A stretch of DNA of 11,674 nucleotides. Origin: Alistipes sp. (lineage in GTDB: Bacteria > Bacteroidota > Bacteroidia > Bacteroidales > Rikenellaceae). Positions 1 to 6,127 of the stretch are shown one piece after another. Positions within the stretch are counted from its first letter, which is position 1; each line of letters starts with the position of its first letter. Made by a program: the position numbers and the translations under genes. A model generated the notes under the pieces. The model did not search any database, was not told the DNA's origin, and saw only the letters and a program-made list of their open reading frames with translations. The stretch is from contig JAGCLX010000031.1 in the NCBI GenBank assembly GCA_017646785.1, positions 1-11,674 on the forward strand, given 5' to 3'.

Positions 1-312
1 CAGGTCCTCGGGCGTCATCTCCTCCTCCTTGACGGGGATACCATATCGCTTGGCTATGATGCGTAGTGCCTCAGGATAGGTGGCACTCTCGCTCTCCATC
101 ACGAAGTTGATGGCATTGCCGCTCTTACCACAACCGAAACACTTGTATATACCACGTGCAGGCGAGACCTTGAACGATGGGGTCTTCTCCTGGTGGAAGG
201 GACAGCACGCCTCATAGTTTACGCCCTTTCGTTTGAGCGTAACGTAGTCGCCAACAATATCTACGATATTGGCAGCAGCGTATATTCGGTCTATGGTTTC
301 ACGATCAATCAT
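1..312 (-). CDS. dnaG: DNA primase DnaG, N-terminal part (runs off the window)
   Basis: Only the first 104 codons lie in the window; the gene continues past base 1. The protein begins MIDRETIDRIYAAANIVDIV, the usual opening of Bacteroidota primases. It is followed by the CHC2-type zinc-binding domain, with ligands Cys37, His40, Cys58 and Cys61 in the context CCPFHQEKTPSF and YKCFGCG. This domain helps primase recognise template DNA; the catalytic TOPRIM domain would follow outside the window. DnaG makes the RNA primers used at the replication fork. The ATG at 312 is supported by homology. A good promoter match lies immediately upstream (317-346), which puts the expected transcription start about at the start codon. 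The upstream gene at 361-957 points the same way, 48 bases away. Identification is secure. Confidence 0.95.
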   Translation of the reverse strand, partial: MIDRETIDRIYAAANIVDIVGDYVTLKRKGVNYEACCPFHQEKTPSFKVSPARGIYKCFGCGKSGNAINFVMESESATYPEALRIIAKRYGIPVKEEEMTPEDL

Positions 313-316
313 CGTG

Positions 317-346
317 CAAAGATACTAATTTATCGGTAAAAAACAA
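317..346 (-). promoter_or_regulatory. Bacteroidota-type promoter for dnaG
   Basis: On the minus strand the -7 element TATCTTTG (317-324) is preceded, after exactly 19 bases, by TTG (344-346). This fits the Bacteroidota consensus TTTG-N19-21-TAnnTTTG. The start expected 5-7 bases past the -7 element is about 310-312, which coincides with the dnaG ATG. The match is direct; promoter activity is inferred. Confidence 0.6.
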
Positions 347-360
347 CACACTCTTCGCCA

Positions 361-957
361 CTACAGCAGTCCTGCCTTGTAGTAGAGCACTATAAGCTCC
401 AAAACAGCATCCTCACCCGTGGGGTCGTACTCCAGTTTTAGGTTGGTGCCAAAAAGCTTGGCTATGGCCTGGTAGAAGCCCGCGGTGAAGCCCGAGCGTA
501 TATCCTTGATTAGCGCAAATGCCGTGTAGTTGGTCTCGCGATCGAGGAGCTTAAGCAGTATCTTACCCTCATAGCGCGTCATCTTCCACAGTACGGGTGT
601 AAGCTCCTCTTTAAGAGCATCTTCCAGCGCCTTTGTATAGGCTTTACGATCCTTTTTTATCTGTAACTTTTCGAGGTCCTCATCCAGCTTTTCAAGACGC
701 ACCGCCGCATCCAGCGCAAGAGGGTACACCTTTTTCACAGCACGTATCATACGCTGATGCTCCGCAAGGTTCAAGCCCACGCCTACTCGTATCGGCAATA
801 ATGTTATGCACAACACCGAGTCGCCACTCCTATCCCTCTGCCAGCGCGCTGCCGATGCACCTTTAACACGCTGACGACGTCCCTGCGCTGAGGCATCGAC
901 AGTTGTGGCGAGGAGTGTCGCGACAATAAACATTAGGAGTAAAAGAGTGCGCTTCAC
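361..957 (-). CDS. DUF4294 family exported protein, function unknown
   Basis: 198 residues. A signal peptide is clear (MKRTLLLLMFIVATLLATTV, likely cut near DASAQ), so the protein is exported to the periplasm or envelope. The body matches the DUF4294 family from memory. It has a VKKVYPLA segment (about residues 75-81) and a charged helical stretch. It ends in a C-terminal block containing RYEGKILLKLLDRET and FYQAIAKLFGTNLKLEYDP, followed by a GEDAVLE motif. The length is typical for the family. No catalytic motif is evident and no function is known to me. The gene has its own -7 element at 981-988, lies 48 bases upstream of dnaG in the same direction, and is divergent from the thioesterase gene. 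It could be co-transcribed with dnaG as well. Family assignment is confident; role is unknown. Confidence 0.85.
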   Translation of the reverse strand: MKRTLLLLMFIVATLLATTVDASAQGRRQRVKGASAARWQRDRSGDSVLCITLLPIRVGVGLNLAEHQRMIRAVKKVYPLALDAAVRLEKLDEDLEKLQIKKDRKAYTKALEDALKEELTPVLWKMTRYEGKILLKLLDRETNYTAFALIKDIRSGFTAGFYQAIAKLFGTNLKLEYDPTGEDAVLELIVLYYKAGLL

Positions 958-980
958 GGCAAAATATCAATTTATCACTA

Positions 981-988
981 CAAAGATA
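981..988 (-). promoter_or_regulatory. -7 element for the DUF4294 gene
   Basis: The minus strand reads TATCTTTG, a perfect TAnnTTTG, about 24 bases before the ATG at 957. No good TTTG -33 element is seen at the right spacing. Confidence 0.5.
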
Positions 989-1031
989 ACGTATTAATCA
1001 CCAATATCATCTGCATATTGAGTTTTTTTTG

Positions 1032-1039
1032 TACCTTTG
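1032..1039 (+). promoter_or_regulatory. -7 element for the thioesterase gene
   Basis: TACCTTTG matches TAnnTTTG. It follows a T8 tract and lies 24 bases before the ATG at 1064. The -33 region is poorly matched. It is divergent from the -7 element at 981-988. Confidence 0.5.
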
Positions 1040-1063
1040 CTCTATAATTTAATTATTCGGAAT

Positions 1064-1435
1064 ATGTTAGAAAATGGACTTAAGCACCAGAGCGTGATGG
1101 TTGTCAACGAGGGCAACACCGCAGAATTTATTGGCTCGGGAGATATGGCCGTCTTGGCTACTCCCGCAATGGTAGCACTCATGGAGAACGCTGCAATGAT
1201 GGCCGTAGCACTCCACCTCGAGGAGGGCGACACCACCGTCGGCTCGATGATATCTACCTCACACCTCAAGCCCTCAAAGGTTGGTCGCTCAATCAGCGCC
1301 ATAGCAGAGCTCACAGAGGTTGAGGGTCGCAAGCTCACATTCAAAATCTCGGCATACGACGGTGACACACTCATCGGCGAGGGTGACCACGTGCGCTTCG
1401 TAGTTAACCGCGAGAAGTTCTTGGCGAAGCTGTAG
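1064..1435 (+). CDS. FlK-type hot-dog thioesterase
   Basis: 123 residues from the ATG at 1064. A TTG 27 bases earlier is in frame but overlaps the promoter element, and the family begins near LKHQSVMVV, so the ATG is preferred. The protein is a single hot-dog fold domain resembling fluoroacetyl-CoA thioesterase FlK and its many uncharacterised relatives (COG5496 type). The FlK catalytic residues Thr42, Glu50 and His76 have counterparts at Thr33 (LATPAM), Glu41 (LMENA) and His67 (STSHLKPS), with identical spacing of 8 and 26 residues. This predicts a cytosolic acyl-CoA thioesterase. The acyl group cannot be read from the sequence; fluoroacetate use is not implied. No signal peptide or membrane segment. 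It appears to be a single-gene unit with no clear terminator, followed by a tRNA gene. Confidence 0.85.
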   Translation: MLENGLKHQSVMVVNEGNTAEFIGSGDMAVLATPAMVALMENAAMMAVALHLEEGDTTVGSMISTSHLKPSKVGRSISAIAELTEVEGRKLTFKISAYDGDTLIGEGDHVRFVVNREKFLAKL

Positions 1436-1458
1436 CCATAGCTTTTCCGCGATAAAAT

Positions 1459-1489
1459 TTTGTCATTTCAAAACTTTACACGCTATTTG
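1459..1489 (+). promoter_or_regulatory. Possible promoter for tRNA-Gln
   Basis: TTTG at 1459-1462 is followed after 19 bases by GCTATTTG (1482-1489), which matches the TTTG half of the -7 element but not its TA. The expected start is about 1495, 16 bases before the mature tRNA. The match is partial. Confidence 0.4.
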
Positions 1490-1510
1490 CGGTCGCTTAC
1501 GAGCAACGAT

Positions 1511-1584
1511 TGAGCTATGGTGTAACGGTAACACAGCAGATTTTGGTTCTGTTATTCTGAGTTCGAATCTCGGTAGCTCAACCA
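1511..1584 (+). tRNA. tRNA-Gln (anticodon UUG)
   Basis: The 74-base cloverleaf folds completely. The acceptor stem TGAGCTA (1511-1517) pairs with TAGCTCA (1574-1580). The D stem GTGT (1520-1523) pairs with ACAC (1531-1534). The anticodon stem GCAGA/TCTGT has one G-T pair and encloses loop TTTTGGT, with anticodon TTG at 1543-1545. The T stem CTGAG/CTCGG encloses loop TTCGAAT. The discriminator is A1581 and the CCA end (1582-1584) is encoded. The UUG anticodon reads CAA and, by wobble, CAG. No variable-arm extension or intron. Confidence 0.96.
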
Positions 1585-1589
1585 GAGAG

Positions 1590-1637
1590 TCCAACAGGCG
1601 CCACTTTTATAGTTGGCTCGCGTGTTGGATTTTTTTT
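1590..1637 (+). terminator. Rho-independent terminator after tRNA-Gln
   Basis: TCCAACA (1590-1596) pairs perfectly with TGTTGGA (1623-1629), followed by eight T (1630-1637). The interior also contains partly complementary GC-rich segments (GGCGCCAC and GTTGGCTCGCG) that may extend the hairpin. It begins only 5 bases past the tRNA CCA end. Confidence 0.8.
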
Positions 1638-1638
1638 G

Positions 1639-1646
1639 TATATTTG
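1639..1646 (+). promoter_or_regulatory. -7 element for the 5'-nucleotidase gene
   Basis: TATATTTG matches TAnnTTTG, one base past the terminator T-tract. The ATG at 1665 follows 18 bases later, implying a leader of roughly 13 bases. Any -33 element would lie inside the terminator hairpin. Confidence 0.5.
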
Positions 1647-1664
1647 CATAAACACCACCCTACT

Positions 1665-2582
1665 ATGGCATACCCTATAGAGAATAAACTCGTCGTGGCA
1701 GTATCATCATCTGCCCTCTTTGACCTCTCGGAGTCGGACAAGATATATAACGAGTGCGGCTTGGATGAGTATCGTCGCTACCAAGAGGCCAACATCGACA
1801 ACCCTCTGGCTAAGGGTGTAGCCTTTCCATTCGTAAAGCGTCTGCTGAGCTTCAACGAGATATTCGCCGAGGAGCAGCCCGTGGAGGTGGTACTCCTCTC
1901 GCGCAACTCCCCCGAGACAGGACTACGCGTATTCCGCACCATCAAGCACTACGGACTGGACATCACGCGCGCATCATTCTTCTCGGGCGAATCGCCATAT
2001 AAGTACCTTCCGGCCTTCAACGCTTCACTCTTCCTATCGGCCTCGGAGCGCGATGTTAAGCGTGCCTGCGAGGCGGGATATGCCGCGGGACGTGTGCTCG
2101 ACAGCGAGGTGATGGATGATGTTTCGGACAACGAGCTACGCATAGCCTTCGACTTCGATGGCGTGATTGCCGACGACGAGTCCGAGAAGATATACAAGGA
2201 GCATGGCCTGCAGGCATTCCACAAGCACGAGGCCTCGACACAGCGTCCCCTCGACCCAGGCCCTTTGGCAGACCTACTAATGAAAATTTCCAATCTACAG
2301 AAGCTTGAAACAGAGCGCATTGCACACAACCCCGACTATCGTCGCTGGCTGAAGATATCCATAGTAACTGCGCGCAACGCACCTGCACACGAGCGCGTGG
2401 TGAACACCCTTAAGAGTTGGGGTGTGGAGGTCACCGAGGCATTCTTCTTGGGAGGCATATCCAAGGACCGCGTCTTGGAGATTATGCGCCCACACATCTT
2501 CTTCGACGACCAGATGTCACACCTCGACCATCTGCGTAACGTGCCAGCAGTACACATCCCCATGGGCATTGCAAACGAGTAG
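1665..2582 (+). CDS. 5'-nucleotidase, cytosolic-I (NT5C1-like) family
   Basis: 305 residues from the ATG at 1665. An in-frame TTG at 1644 lies within the -7 element and cannot be the start if that promoter is used. The protein matches the 5'-nucleotidase family PF06189, a HAD-superfamily group that removes the 5' phosphate from nucleoside monophosphates. Visible features are the opening MAYPIENKLVVAVSSSALFD, the block EVVLLSRNSPETGLRVF near residues 74-90, and the HAD motifs: D163-F-D165-G-V (nucleophile and acid/base), T236-A-R, K267 and D281-D282. All catalytic positions are present and the length is normal, so it should be active. No signal peptide, so cytosolic. The small membrane-protein gene starts 8 bases after its stop and is probably co-transcribed. 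Confidence 0.9.
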   Translation: MAYPIENKLVVAVSSSALFDLSESDKIYNECGLDEYRRYQEANIDNPLAKGVAFPFVKRLLSFNEIFAEEQPVEVVLLSRNSPETGLRVFRTIKHYGLDITRASFFSGESPYKYLPAFNASLFLSASERDVKRACEAGYAAGRVLDSEVMDDVSDNELRIAFDFDGVIADDESEKIYKEHGLQAFHKHEASTQRPLDPGPLADLLMKISNLQKLETERIAHNPDYRRWLKISIVTARNAPAHERVVNTLKSWGVEVTEAFFLGGISKDRVLEIMRPHIFFDDQMSHLDHLRNVPAVHIPMGIANE

Positions 2583-2590
2583 CACACAAC

Positions 2591-2869
2591 ATGAAGCAGC
2601 TATTTAGCAACGCCATATCAGCCATAAAGCGCACCCTTGCGAAGCTCTCATTCCGCACGGGAGTAATGCTTCTTGTGGCATGCGTCATCTTCTACATACT
2701 CTCCTTTGCCCAGGCCTTACTACCCATCTCCGCAGCCACAAAGGGCGTGCTATGGTTCATTCTCTTTGGCATGGCAAAGACCACTCAGTATGCTGGTCTA
2801 ACGGTTATTGGTGTGGAGGGTTGGAAGCGTGTGAAGAGGTGGATGAAGGAGCGCTTCAAGGCCATCTAA
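2591..2869 (+). CDS. Small two-helix membrane protein, resembling the transporter-suffix-domain family
   Basis: 92 residues. A basic amphipathic N-terminus (residues 1-22) is followed by two hydrophobic segments, roughly 24-44 and 52-74. The C-terminus is strongly basic (VEGWKRVKRWMKERFKAI). The pattern of a first helix, then LLPISAATK, a second helix, then IGVEGWKRVK recalls the short proteins called transporter suffix domain proteins, whose function is unknown. That assignment is from memory and tentative. By the positive-inside rule both ends would face the cytoplasm. It starts 8 bases after the nucleotidase stop and so probably shares its transcript. The gene converges on the DUF2851 gene with only 25 bases between their ends, and no hairpin terminator is visible there. 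Confidence 0.7.
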   Translation: MKQLFSNAISAIKRTLAKLSFRTGVMLLVACVIFYILSFAQALLPISAATKGVLWFILFGMAKTTQYAGLTVIGVEGWKRVKRWMKERFKAI

Positions 2870-2894
2870 GCGGCAAACTAACCTATTATATATC

Positions 2895-3719
2895 TCACTT
2901 AGCAACAGCGAGTTGTAGCAGCGCCTGGCTCTCGAGAGCACTCTTGGGCGCTATGTTGTAGTGTGCCCACTGCCTGGTATATCTATTATCCTCGGCGGGC
3001 AGATTTCTAAGTAGCGCGATGCTACGCTCGGCATAGTCCGACACACCTACGCTGCGACCATAAGCATATATCGCGGGGGCTACGAAGTTGATACCGAGCA
3101 ACGTGCGTCGTGTAGCGCCAAGGCGAGGGGCGAGGGGTGTGGCATCGCCAAGCAGATTGCACCAATACTCCGAGATAGGAGCACCCAACATCTCCTTAAG
3201 GTCATTAGACGAGGTGCAACCAAGGATATTCGTGATGGTTATAGCTCCGCCATGTAACAGCGCAGCCACCTGCACAAGGTGTAGCAGTGGATGCTGATAT
3301 GGGTTTATGCACTCCACGCACCACTCATCGATACTCATGGGTTTGATGGAGTACTTTGCAGCAAGATGGGCAAACTCCTGGCGTAGCATCGCAGCATAGC
3401 CTCCGTCGCCACACAGTTCCAAGAGTCCCGAAGTACCTATCAACAGGGCCTCGACACCTCGCAGCGTTCCGCACTCACGCATGATGACGCCATAGGCAAC
3501 CTTACCCGCCAGTCTCTCTGCCGCCACCCTATTACGCTTGGTCACAAGGTAGCGAAGCAATAGACGGTATATGGTCTGCGCCCAGTCACCACGCGAATGG
3601 CTGTGCATACTCTCTATGTCGTCACCCTTGCGCTCAAGACGCTCAAGGCACAGACGATGGTAGAGCGCAGCACGCTCAGCGTCACTCAACGCCACGATGT
3701 CGGGAGTTGCGCCCGCCAT
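2895..3719 (-). CDS. DUF2851 family protein, short form lacking both ends
   Basis: 274 residues; function unknown. It matches the middle-to-late part of DUF2851 proteins. Recognisable blocks are LERLERKGDDIE (about 25-36), GDWAQTIYRLLLR (44-56), EALLIGTSGLLE (90-101), KYSIKPM (122-128), SEYWCNL (183-189), INFVAPAIYAYGR (210-222), LPAEDNRYTRQW (240-251) and SALESQALLQL (260-270). As I recall the family, full members are about 420-430 residues. They have an N-terminal region with GPDF and VEIH-type motifs and a C-terminal Cys-rich end (REYC...CLxCRIG). Both are absent here. The reading frame stays open only to 3737 upstream and carries no family similarity there, and the adjoining bases belong to the sufT-like gene. 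The ATG at 3719 is 8 bases past that gene's stop. It is the last gene of the probable operon. It may be a lineage-specific short form or a decaying gene. Confidence 0.8.
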   Translation of the reverse strand: MAGATPDIVALSDAERAALYHRLCLERLERKGDDIESMHSHSRGDWAQTIYRLLLRYLVTKRNRVAAERLAGKVAYGVIMRECGTLRGVEALLIGTSGLLELCGDGGYAAMLRQEFAHLAAKYSIKPMSIDEWCVECINPYQHPLLHLVQVAALLHGGAITITNILGCTSSNDLKEMLGAPISEYWCNLLGDATPLAPRLGATRRTLLGINFVAPAIYAYGRSVGVSDYAERSIALLRNLPAEDNRYTRQWAHYNIAPKSALESQALLQLAVAK

Positions 3720-3727
3720 AGCACCTA

Positions 3728-4048
3728 CTACATGAGGTTAAGCTCAAGGAGCGCCTCCTCACTCATCATAGACTTATCCCACTGGGGCTCAAAGGTGAGA
3801 GTGATGTTCACCTTCTCGACACCCTGCACCTTACTCACCTCGCGGTGGATGTCTGCAAGGAGCATATCTGCCATGGGGCAGTTGGGCGCTGTGAGCGTCA
3901 TGATGATGTCGGCGGTACCCGAGGGCTCGAAGTTAATCTCGTAGATAAGGCCGAGGTCGTAGATGTTCACGGGTATCTCGGGGTCGTATATATTCTTGAG
4001 TGTGAGAACGATGTTCTTCTCTACGTTCAAAATCTCTTCTGGAGTCAT
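3728..4048 (-). CDS. sufT: MIP18/DUF59 family Fe-S assembly protein (SufT-like)
   Basis: 106 residues, a normal size for a single MIP18 domain. Diagnostic segments are YDPEIPVNIYDLGLIYEI (21-38), a TLTAPNCPM motif with the conserved Cys57, and the C-terminal VNITLTFEPQWDKSMMSEEA. Proteins of this family assist maturation or delivery of Fe-S clusters in the SUF pathway and its relatives. The start codon overlaps the sufE stop by one base (TAATG), so the two are translationally coupled, which supports an Fe-S role. Cytosolic. The gene symbol follows the SUF context; the precise step it performs is inferred. Confidence 0.88.
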   Translation of the reverse strand: MTPEEILNVEKNIVLTLKNIYDPEIPVNIYDLGLIYEINFEPSGTADIIMTLTAPNCPMADMLLADIHREVSKVQGVEKVNITLTFEPQWDKSMMSEEALLELNLM

Positions 4049-4470
4049 TATTTCACTGTCTTAGTGTAAATTAGTGCATCGAGTTTCATCTGCTGAATCA
4101 TGGCACGCAAGCCATTACTACGCGTTGGCGAGAGGTTCTCACCCAAGCCTATAGCGTCGACAAAGTATAGGTCCATCTGTGCTGCTTCCTGGGGTGTGCG
4201 ACCATCCATAACGCGCACCAAAAGGGCGATGATACCCTTAGTGATGATGGCATCGCTATCTGCCGTGTAGCGCATCTTGCCATCCACCAACTCGGCACTC
4301 ACCCACACACGCGACTGACAACCCTCGATGAGGTACTTATCGGTACGCTTAGCGGGATCGATGGCGGGAAGTGAGTCGGCAAGGCTGATGAGGTAGTCAT
4401 ACTTATCGAGCCAGTCGTCGAACATGGAGAACTCCTCGACAATAGCATCCTGTATTAAGTCGTTTGTCAT
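4048..4470 (-). CDS. sufE: SufE, cysteine desulfurase sulfur acceptor
   Basis: 140 residues, the usual SufE length. The motif YLIEGCQSRVWV places the sulfur-accepting cysteine at Cys51, as in E. coli SufE. The C-terminal part contains ITKGIIALLVRVMDGRTPQE (about 75-94) and the GLGENLSPTRSNGLRAMIQQM block (about 108-128), both typical. SufE takes persulfide sulfur from the desulfurase SufS and passes it to SufB for Fe-S cluster building in the cytosol. It lies 13 bases after the phosphatase-like gene and overlaps the sufT-like gene by one base. No sufBCD or sufS is in the window, so these two genes are separated from the main suf cluster. Identification is secure. Confidence 0.95.
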   Translation of the reverse strand: MTNDLIQDAIVEEFSMFDDWLDKYDYLISLADSLPAIDPAKRTDKYLIEGCQSRVWVSAELVDGKMRYTADSDAIITKGIIALLVRVMDGRTPQEAAQMDLYFVDAIGLGENLSPTRSNGLRAMIQQMKLDALIYTKTVK

Positions 4471-4483
4471 AACTTTATATCTT

Positions 4484-6103
4484 CTATTTTATACTATTAA
4501 ACTCTACTATGGGGCGCTCGGAGGTTGCCCAGGGGCTCTCAACACCCACTAATGCTGCGGTGGTGGGGGCAACAACCGTCATGCTAACCGTGCGCGTGAT
4601 GCGCTGTGGGACTATGCCCGCTCCCGACATGATGAGTGGCACGCTGCGGTCGTAGCGATATCCCGCATGTGATGTCGAGCGGTAGTCGCCACTCTCGACC
4701 ATCCAGCCGGGCATGAAGTCAATGACCACATCTCCCGAGCGCGTAGCGTGGTAGGACTGCTGCATAAGACGCATACGTCCCTCACCAAAGCTGGTGTTGC
4801 GCAGTGCCGTTGCCGACATGGCACTCGACACACCGCGTAGCTGTAGCAAAAACGTAGCCACCTCCTCCTGTATCGAGGCGATGTTCAACTTCTTACCATG
4901 TAGATACTCATGGTCGAGGTATAGGGCATTATTAGCGAATCCGAGTAAGTAGTTTCCCGAGCCATAGCGCGCACCAAGAAAGGCATTCACGATGACCTCC
5001 ATCTGTCGATGGTTGAAGCGCTCACGCTCATGTCCATCCTGGGGGTTATACGATGGCGATGTGCCGTGGTCCGAGGTGAGCACGACCAACACCTGACGCT
5101 GACTACCCACCTGAGCATAGACATACGACAAGAACTCCGCGAGGTCGGCATCGAGACGATAGAGCATATCCTCATACTCTATAGACTCTGGGCCGTAGAC
5201 CTCAGCGATATAGCGGGGCGTGTCGAGTGAGATATTTAGCACATCGGGAGCGTCGTCGCTACCCATACCCTCGTGCGCCACAACCTGAGCTGCAAACTTA
5301 AGCACAATTTTATTACCCGCAGGGGTGTAGCACATAGCTCCGTATGCCGAGTCGTCGAGTGTGAGGCTTACATCGCTCAACAGCTTGGTGCTCTTACCCT
5401 TGATGCCCTCAACCACAGCCACCTCATCGTTGAGGTAGCGGGCGACATCGCCCACAGGAGTCCAGCGGCCGAGGCCATAGAATGAGTTTGTGCCCTCGCT
5501 ATTGTATCGCGCCACCCATACTGGCAGTTGGTCGAGGTATGCAGACGACGTGGTCCAGTATGTCTTGTTGCGCTCCACCCAGTATGCTACGCCACTTCGA
5601 CCATTAAGCACGATGGCGGTGTGTGGGTCGACAGCCACGGTCACCTGCTTGCCACGTGGGTCAGCAGCCATGACCATATCACCCAGCGTGGGTGCGTGCA
5701 TGCGGTGGGCAGAGCAGCTTATCGAGCCAGTACTAAATGGCACGGGGTGCGACTTCTTATCCGCCACGAGCTCCTCGCGCGTGCCGTCCACATGGTTCCA
5801 CCAGTAGCCACCAATAATGCCATGCACAGAGGGTTGTGCACCTGTAGCTATGGTCGCAAGGCCCGCCTCGGTCGTTGTAAGCGAGTAGTCGTACTCCGCA
5901 TCCGTGAAGGTTACGCCCTCACGCATAAGGCGCTTGAAGCCACCCTCACCAAAGCCATCGGCATAGCGCTCCAGAACGCCAGAACGCAACGAGCCAACGA
6001 CGATGTTTACCACCAAGCGTGGCTTAGTATCTTGAGCCGCAACACTGCATGGCGACACAAGCAACATGCAGCATGCAAGCACACTATAAATCAATCCTCT
6101 CAT
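4484..6103 (-). CDS. Exported alkaline-phosphatase-superfamily protein with a degenerate active site (probable pseudo-phosphatase)
   Basis: 539 residues with a signal peptide (residues 1 to about 23, VAAQ), so exported. The overall fold follows PafA-type monomeric phosphatases: GEGGFKRLMREGVTF (52-66), TTTEAGLATIATG (76-88), HGIIGG (94-99), YGPESIEYEDMLYRLDADL (303-321), VLTSDHG (341-347) and STSHAGYRYDRSVPLIMSG (476-494). Mapping by eye onto PafA, nucleophile Thr78, Asp345-His346 and His479 are kept. The Asp38 equivalent is Gly37 (VVGSLRSG instead of VVDQMRWD). Asp305 and His309 become Arg297 and Glu301 (RYIAEVYGP instead of DYxGHxFGP). Asn100 becomes Gly99, and the KDR phosphate-binding pair becomes Asp159 and His161. 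Both metal sites are damaged, so normal phosphomonoesterase activity is unlikely. The reading frame is intact, with no decay signs. It lies between the GSCFA gene (24 bases upstream) and sufE (13 bases downstream). It may have a binding, structural or altered catalytic role. Confidence 0.85.
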   Translation of the reverse strand: MRGLIYSVLACCMLLVSPCSVAAQDTKPRLVVNIVVGSLRSGVLERYADGFGEGGFKRLMREGVTFTDAEYDYSLTTTEAGLATIATGAQPSVHGIIGGYWWNHVDGTREELVADKKSHPVPFSTGSISCSAHRMHAPTLGDMVMAADPRGKQVTVAVDPHTAIVLNGRSGVAYWVERNKTYWTTSSAYLDQLPVWVARYNSEGTNSFYGLGRWTPVGDVARYLNDEVAVVEGIKGKSTKLLSDVSLTLDDSAYGAMCYTPAGNKIVLKFAAQVVAHEGMGSDDAPDVLNISLDTPRYIAEVYGPESIEYEDMLYRLDADLAEFLSYVYAQVGSQRQVLVVLTSDHGTSPSYNPQDGHERERFNHRQMEVIVNAFLGARYGSGNYLLGFANNALYLDHEYLHGKKLNIASIQEEVATFLLQLRGVSSAMSATALRNTSFGEGRMRLMQQSYHATRSGDVVIDFMPGWMVESGDYRSTSHAGYRYDRSVPLIMSGAGIVPQRITRTVSMTVVAPTTAALVGVESPWATSERPIVEFNSIK

Positions 6104-6127
6104 AAAATCTCGAAAAATCCCACAAAG

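Noticed and set aside
1037..1063. An upstream TTG start extending the thioesterase by nine residues
   Set aside because: The TTG is part of the -7 promoter element, and the family alignment begins at the ATG at 1064.
2680..2961. A 93-codon plus-strand frame overlapping the small membrane protein gene and the end of the DUF2851 gene
   Set aside because: It overlaps two better-supported genes in other frames and shows no membrane pattern or family similarity. The 2591-2869 frame has coherent hydrophobic segments and good spacing to the nucleotidase stop.
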